A stretch of 9,023 bases of DNA, from assembly GCA_026397195.1 (NCBI GenBank), contig JAPLVI010000044.1:1-9023 (forward strand), written 5' to 3'. Numbering within the stretch: position 1 is the first letter of the stretch; every line of letters begins with the position of its first letter. The notes under the pieces were generated by a model that worked only from the letters and a program-made list of their open reading frames with translations, was not told the origin of the DNA and did no database searches. This stretch comes from Candidatus Berkelbacteria bacterium. GTDB taxonomy: Bacteria > Patescibacteriota > UBA1384 > JAHJRZ01. This document shows positions 5,923 to 9,023 of this stretch, one piece after another. Made by a program: the position numbers and the translations under genes.

Positions 5923-6546
5923 ATGGCAGCAAAAAAAGGAGGAGGATTAAAACAGAATCTCGTTTGGATAGTTATTATTGGAGTTCTCGGTATTTTGGCG
6001 TATTTTACTTTGGCGGGTGGTAATTCGGGAAACAACACGACAAAGACTAAAAACGGGAATGTCGCTGCTGTCTCCACCCCTAAAACTACGTCCCAAGTGG
6101 ATACGGGGGGTGGAAATACTCAAAACACAAGCGGAAAAAGTTTAGGCGCTTCATTTAATCTTTCTCCTAAAAATGGGGGAACTTTGGGAGGCAGTTATCT
6201 TTTGAAAAATTTATCAATGTCCAAGGGAAGCGGATATGAGAGTGCCAATATATTTTTGAAATCTATATCAGGAAATAGTAGTTTTCCTAAATATGGCGCG
6301 AGCATTTCTGGCAATACAATAATTGTTACGCTATCAGATACTAAAAATTTTGATATTGATGCCGGCGGATATTCGTATTCTGGCGCTAATCCTTTAACAA
6401 TTAATGGCAGTGTTATCAAAAGTATTGGCTGGGTACAAAACGGGGAGGATTCGATCAAAATTAATATCGTTCTAAAGAAACAGGCCTCTTTTAATGATGT
6501 TGTTTCAAATAATCCTCCTACTTTAGAAATTCGGGTGGCAATTTAA
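5923..6546 (+). CDS. Membrane-anchored exported protein of unknown function
   Basis: I do not recognise the family. The 207-residue protein has a short basic N-terminus (MAAKKGGGLK), one membrane segment (about 11-31), a low-complexity Gly/Asn/Thr linker (about 32-75) and a C-terminal domain (about 76-207) that appears rich in beta strands: FNLSPKNGGTLGG, ANIFLKSIS, NTIIVTLSDTKNF, SIKINIVLKK and PPTLEIRVAI. It has no cysteines. This is the plan of a small exported beta-sandwich or surface-attached protein. AMIN-like or Ig-like folds are possible but unproven. The start ATG has no Shine-Dalgarno sequence and lies 22 bp after the PpiC tandem stop, so expression probably depends on the foldase transcript. 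An obvious idea is that it is a client or partner of that foldase. The gene ends 20 bp before a strong terminator. Confidence 0.75.
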   Translation: MAAKKGGGLKQNLVWIVIIGVLGILAYFTLAGGNSGNNTTKTKNGNVAAVSTPKTTSQVDTGGGNTQNTSGKSLGASFNLSPKNGGTLGGSYLLKNLSMSKGSGYESANIFLKSISGNSSFPKYGASISGNTIIVTLSDTKNFDIDAGGYSYSGANPLTINGSVIKSIGWVQNGEDSIKINIVLKKQASFNDVVSNNPPTLEIRVAI

Positions 6547-6566
6547 TATTATTTATTGGTTTGATT

Positions 6567-6593
6567 AAAAAATCCTCTTAAAGAGGATTTTTT
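6567..6593 (+). terminator. Intrinsic terminator of the PpiC operon
   Basis: AAAAAATCCTCT (6567-6578) is perfectly complementary to AGAGGATTTTTT (6582-6593) around a three-base loop. The stem has a G+C-containing core and a six-T tail. The matching A-run on the other side makes it formally able to work in both directions. It closes the plus-strand operon 20 bp after the last stop codon. Confidence 0.9.
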
Positions 6594-6946
6594 GGCGGGC
6601 TGGTGTGTCGGTAATTAGAACTTTATTAAATGATACCTTATATTGGGTGAGACTTCAAATATGTTTTTCGGCAATCACTTAATTAAAACTAAGAAATGTT
6701 AAGTTTTGTTAAGTTTTCGAAATGTCAAGTTATGCCAAGTTTTTAATCTGAATTAATTTAGTCGCAAGATTACCTAAAACTCAAGTTTTCTCAAGTTCTT
6801 AATGCAAGTGATAACAAGCTCTAAATCTTAAGTTTTCTTAAGTTATTTATCTGTAATTTTGATATGTCTATCAAAGCTAAGCGATACTAAGTAATAATAA
6901 GCCCAAAACCTCAAGTTTTCTCAAGTAAAATATGGTTATGACCCCA
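6594..6946. other. Gene-free spacer between convergent operons
   Basis: No convincing reading frame is present in these roughly 350 bases. The first 90 bases show nothing I can name. From about 6688 the spacer is occupied by the paired YAAGTT repeats described separately. Since both flanking operons end here, the repeats cannot be a promoter region for either of them. Confidence 0.7.
6688..6929. repeat. Array of paired 10-bp direct repeats (core YAAGTT)
   Basis: Seven pairs of 10-bp direct repeats are seen: 6698-6717 (GTTAAGTTTT twice), 6724-6743, 6780-6799 (CTCAAGTTTT then CTCAAGTTCT), 6803-6822 (degenerate), 6827-6846 (CTTAAGTTTT then CTTAAGTTAT), 6876-6895 (CTAAG type) and 6910-6929. A further weak half lies at 6688-6697 and a weak pair at 6763-6782. 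The two halves of each pair are always exactly 10 bp apart, one helical turn, while pairs start 23 to 56 bp apart. In four of the seven pairs (6698, 6780, 6827, 6910) the first three bases are the same in both halves. It is not a CRISPR, since spacers are too short and repeats too degenerate. Confidence 0.7.
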
Positions 6947-7639
6947 TCAGAAAATAAAGAAATACTTATGTGCTTTCAGCTCGATCGTTTCGTCGTCAAT
7001 TTTTCCATTCAAAGATACAGATTCATCGATGTCTTTATTGATATTATCAAGCAACCCGTTTATATATTGCGTTTCTCTGTCCCGAGATTGACAATGATAC
7101 GTTCCTGAAGCTAATTCTTTAAGTGACGGCTCCGGACATCTTATAAAATCGAAGCCTGTAAGTGAGTGTTCTAAGTTTTTATCGGTATTAACCAAGCCAT
7201 TAATGAGCTCTGATTCTTTTCTTAAATAATCACAAATCTTATCTCCATTTTTCCTGTCATTTTTTGATAATTTAACATCTAATTGTTTCGCTTCAGTTAC
7301 CTTGTTATTGAACTCATCAACTTTTTTGCTTAATTCTGTAGAAAAATTAGGAATTTTATTTTGAGAATACTTTTCAGAAGCCACATAAGCCGCTAGGTTG
7401 CCTGATGGAATTTCTCCGCCAAAACCATACTCTTCGGCTAACATATCTCTTATCACTCTTTCAACAAAAATGGCTTGATTAACTTTATCGGTAAAGCTTA
7501 TACGAGTATCTCTATGTTTTTTAGACAGGTTAAGAAAAATCAAAAAAAATATTAATAGCAAAACCAGAGTAATTAAAACAATAGAAATTATTTTTACGAT
7601 TTTTTTCTTTTTCTTTTTTGGAATTATAATAATTAACAA
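6947..7639 (-). CDS. Single-pass membrane protein of unknown function
   Basis: No family is recognised. The 230-residue protein has a very basic N-terminus with six consecutive lysines (8-13), one long membrane segment (about 15-37) and an extracytoplasmic helical region (about 45-230) with charged heptad-like stretches (STELSKKVDEFNNKVTEAK, YINGLLDNINKDIDES) and three cysteines (136, 168, 183). The start is taken as TTG 7639, which overlaps the upstream stop codon by a few bases. No Shine-Dalgarno is visible, so translational coupling to the upstream gene is likely. No other start codon precedes the membrane segment. The A-rich lysine run could be a slippage site. With its neighbour it forms a two-gene unit of small anchored proteins. 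No clear terminator follows. Confidence 0.7.
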   Translation of the reverse strand: MLIIIIPKKKKKKIVKIISIVLITLVLLLIFFLIFLNLSKKHRDTRISFTDKVNQAIFVERVIRDMLAEEYGFGGEIPSGNLAAYVASEKYSQNKIPNFSTELSKKVDEFNNKVTEAKQLDVKLSKNDRKNGDKICDYLRKESELINGLVNTDKNLEHSLTGFDFIRCPEPSLKELASGTYHCQSRDRETQYINGLLDNINKDIDESVSLNGKIDDETIELKAHKYFFIF

Positions 7640-8211
7640 GAATGTTCGATCTTCGATAGCTCAATTTGATACCAAGCGTCAATGCCGGCTAAAAGATTAT
7701 TGTGATTTTCCGTTGCTTGCCTGATTGCCTCTTGGTAAAGGCCTGAATCTAAAAGGCCGCGCCGGGCATATTCAGCCTTAATACTTCCTAATTCCTGCTC
7801 GAATCTTGAATTTTCTTGGGCAATCTTTGATTGATAGAGAGCATATAAATTCTGCTTCTGTGCTTCCTGCCAATTTCTGCACCATTGATTGTCAGGCGGT
7901 GAGACGGTAGGCGGAGATTGATTATTGGGTGCTGACTGGGTGGAAGTGCCTTGAGAATTAGAGGTATTGGTATTTTTCTGGCCGTTAGAGAAAGTCGGGA
8001 AATCAGTAAGGATATGAAAATTACTGGCATTGCCGGTTGCCTTGCCTGCGACTTTCGGAGAGCGATAATTGACCAGCCATTGATTATCAATTTTTTCCAG
8101 CGATTTTATCCCAGAATAAAAATAAAAACCACCCAAAATAAAAACGGCAACAAACAATAGAGCGACAAGAAATTTTTTCTCTTTTTTGAATGCTTTTAGC
8201 CAAGATCTCAT
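7633..8211 (-). CDS. Anchored exported protein with Ser/Asn/Pro linker and helical C-terminal domain
   Basis: No family is recognised. The 192-residue protein has a basic N-terminus (MRSWLKAFKKEKK), one membrane segment (about 14-32), a spacer, a Ser/Asn/Gln/Thr/Pro-rich linker (about 74-108) and a strongly helical C-terminal domain (about 110-190) bracketed by two cysteines, Cys111 in WCRNW and the final Cys192. A disulfide closing that helical hairpin is plausible outside the membrane. The segment EYARRGLLDSGLYQEAI resembles small helical repeats in structural proteins, but this is not diagnostic. ATG 8211 has no good ribosome site. The gene lies about 30 nt after the terminator-like end of the structured RNA at 8240-8391, so its expression may depend on readthrough. 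It overlaps the next gene of the unit. Confidence 0.75.
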   Translation of the reverse strand: MRSWLKAFKKEKKFLVALLFVAVFILGGFYFYSGIKSLEKIDNQWLVNYRSPKVAGKATGNASNFHILTDFPTFSNGQKNTNTSNSQGTSTQSAPNNQSPPTVSPPDNQWCRNWQEAQKQNLYALYQSKIAQENSRFEQELGSIKAEYARRGLLDSGLYQEAIRQATENHNNLLAGIDAWYQIELSKIEHSC

Positions 8212-8239
8212 AGCTGATAATTTATGTCTTTAATTTTTC

Positions 8240-8265
8240 AAATAAAAATGGGCGGCCAGTGCCGC
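8240..8265 (-). terminator. Intrinsic terminator of the structured minus-strand RNA
   Basis: On the minus strand GCGGC (8265-8261) pairs with GCCGC (8256-8252) around an ACTG loop, followed by CCA and TTTTTATTT (8248-8240). A competing longer hairpin, GGCGACCA (8280-8273) with TGGCCGCC (8258-8251), has one A-C mismatch and ends in the same T-run. The 5' half of the short hairpin is shared with the outer stem of the RNA, so the two folds exclude each other. Confidence 0.55.
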
Positions 8266-8391
8266 ACACTTTTGGTCGCCAACAAGGGCTCCCAATTATG
8301 TGTTCTGACCGCCCGTCTTCACCCATAATTGGGCGACGGGCGGAAACACATTTCACGCCTAACTCCTTGTTGATTTTAACAGTGTGCGGCA
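8241..8391 (-). ncRNA. Candidate structured RNA or attenuating leader, not recognised
   Basis: Read on the minus strand, four nested perfect stems form one rod. P1 is TGCCGCACACT/AGTGTGCGGCA (8391-8381 with 8270-8260, 11 bp). P2 is CAACAAGG/CCTTGTTG (8372-8365 with 8287-8280). P3 is ATGTGTT/AACACAT (8351-8345 with 8304-8298). P4 is CCGCCCGTC/GACGGGCGG (8343-8335 with 8317-8309), with a 17-nt terminal loop. A promoter upstream places the first base at or beside the first base of P1, and a T-run terminator closes the other end, giving about 150 nt. The internal-loop layout is loosely like 6S RNA but shorter. I do not match it to 6S, SRP RNA, tmRNA or a known riboswitch. Confidence 0.6.
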
Positions 8392-8396
8392 ATTAG

Positions 8397-8425
8397 ACAA
8401 TACCATATCATCAACAAAAATACAA
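8397..8425 (-). promoter_or_regulatory. Promoter of the structured minus-strand RNA
   Basis: On the minus strand TTGTAT (8425-8420) and TATTGT (8402-8397) are separated by exactly 17 bp, with TG one base ahead of the -10 (extended -10). Transcription would begin about seven bases further on, near 8390, which is the first base pair of the long outer stem. That coincidence supports both the promoter and the RNA. Confidence 0.6.
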
Positions 8426-8504
8426 CGCGATTTTACCCTTGAGAGATTTGGCAGAAATTGATAATGTGAAACTGAATAATAATTATAAAAATAAATATTT
8501 GCCT

Positions 8505-9023
8505 ATGCGATTAAAGAAAAAGACCAAAACGCAAATTACAAATCAAGTAAAATATTACGTGAGAGCAGGACGAAGGTTTGAAAGAGTAATTATCAAAAAT
8601 AGGAATCAAGAAAAAATAAGATGGATTAGAGAAAATTTATTGGCAGTTACTAAATTATTTGACCTTAAAGAAAAAAACCACAGGGAAGAATTTATAGATT
8701 TTTTCAGAGAAACCTTAAAAATTATAAAAAGCGATAAAAAATTATTACTTTATCGCTATCTAACGAAAGTATTAGAACAAATGGACTTGGAAGAATCATA
8801 TTTTTTTACTCTGTTGATTTATTTATACACTAATTATATTTGTTTCTGGGAAAATAATTTAATTACAATAAATTCACGAAAGATGAGGGTTCTAAAAAGA
8901 AAAACAACAGAAAAAAAACGAAACGGAATTAAACAAAGAATTAAAAAGTTGATAATAAAAAACCAGCTAAATAAAAAAACACTCTCAATAGAAATCGGAC
9001 TCTCACCTTTTTTGTCTCAAGAA
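8505..9023 (+). CDS. Lysine-rich protein of unknown function, 3' end outside window
   Basis: An open frame of 173 codons runs from ATG 8505 to the right edge without a stop, which is unlikely by chance at this A+T content. The product is very basic, with many Lys, Arg, Ile and Asn residues. It contains a predicted helical stretch (QEKIRWIRENLLAVTKLFDL), then EEFIDFFRETLKIIKSDKK, an aromatic hydrophobic segment FFTLLIYLYTNYICFW, and a strongly basic region rich in KR pairs. No domain is recognised. Nucleic-acid binding is suggested only by charge. The frame stays open upstream to 8397, so TTG 8439 or TTG 8448 are alternative starts. None has a clear ribosome site. G+C is visibly lower than in all genes to the left. 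It is divergent from the structured RNA. Confidence 0.6.
   Translation, partial: MRLKKKTKTQITNQVKYYVRAGRRFERVIIKNRNQEKIRWIRENLLAVTKLFDLKEKNHREEFIDFFRETLKIIKSDKKLLLYRYLTKVLEQMDLEESYFFTLLIYLYTNYICFWENNLITINSRKMRVLKRKTTEKKRNGIKQRIKKLIIKNQLNKKTLSIEIGLSPFLSQE

Noticed and set aside
6688..6929. CRISPR array
   Set aside because: Repeats are 10 bp, degenerate and directly adjacent in pairs; spacing is irregular and there are no unique spacers of uniform length.
8261..8390. Integron attC site, suggested by GCCTAAC at 8357-8363 and the large palindrome
   Set aside because: The matching GTTRRRY box is absent at the required place, and the palindrome extends well beyond the core-site arrangement. No integrase or cassette structure is visible.
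8251..8390. MITE with terminal inverted repeats TGCCGCACACT
   Set aside because: No target-site duplication flanks it, and the promoter and terminator alignment with the structure favours an RNA. Not fully excluded.
8730..8757. Inverted repeat AGCGATAAA/TTTATCGCT with a 10-base loop
   Set aside because: It lies inside an A+T-rich coding frame and is not linked to any T-run or start site; one 9-bp repeat is not enough to call a site.

Overview
The window looks like chromosomal DNA from a member of the Candidate Phyla Radiation (Patescibacteria; Parcubacteria- or Microgenomates-like). This is an inference. It rests on the mostly A+T-rich sequence (roughly 30-45% G+C by eye), short intergenic gaps, an unusually short TsaB, many single-pass or multi-pass membrane proteins of no recognisable family, and short G+C-rich palindromes inside and between genes. 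No rRNA, tRNA or CRISPR array is visible.

Layout. (1) 1-1069, plus strand: the 3' part of an SPL-like radical SAM gene, then a compact tsaB. (2) 1071-2159, minus strand: a promoter, bioY (biotin uptake S-component) and a G+C-rich AccB-like biotinyl-domain gene that overlaps it, ending in a branched intrinsic terminator. (3) 2178-3825, plus strand: a promoter, a structured leader, a LytR-CpsA-Psr (LCP) cell-wall ligase gene and a hairpin terminator. (4) 3826-4705: a hairpin-rich repeat cassette that runs into the start of a polytopic membrane protein gene. (5) 4713-6593, plus strand: a promoter, a membrane-anchored PpiC-type foldase, an anchored exported protein of unknown fold, and a strong terminator. 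(6) 6594-6946: a gene-free convergent spacer holding an array of paired 10-bp direct repeats built on YAAGTT. (7) 6947-8211, minus strand: two overlapping genes for single-pass membrane proteins of unknown function. (8) 8240-8425, minus strand: a promoter, a roughly 150-nt nested hairpin RNA and a U-tract terminator, read here as an undescribed small RNA or attenuating leader for region 7. (9) 8505-9023, plus strand: a lysine-rich gene that runs off the right edge.

Taken together, regions 3-5 are cell-envelope biology: LCP transfer of polymers to the wall, folding of exported proteins, and anchored exported proteins. The bioY/AccB-like pair points to scavenging of biotin and a small biotinyl-domain carrier with a divergent attachment motif. 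The strongest candidates for something undescribed are the minus-strand structured RNA at 8240-8391, the 10-bp paired-repeat array at 6688-6929, and the mobile-looking palindromes at 3839-3961 and 4821-4850.
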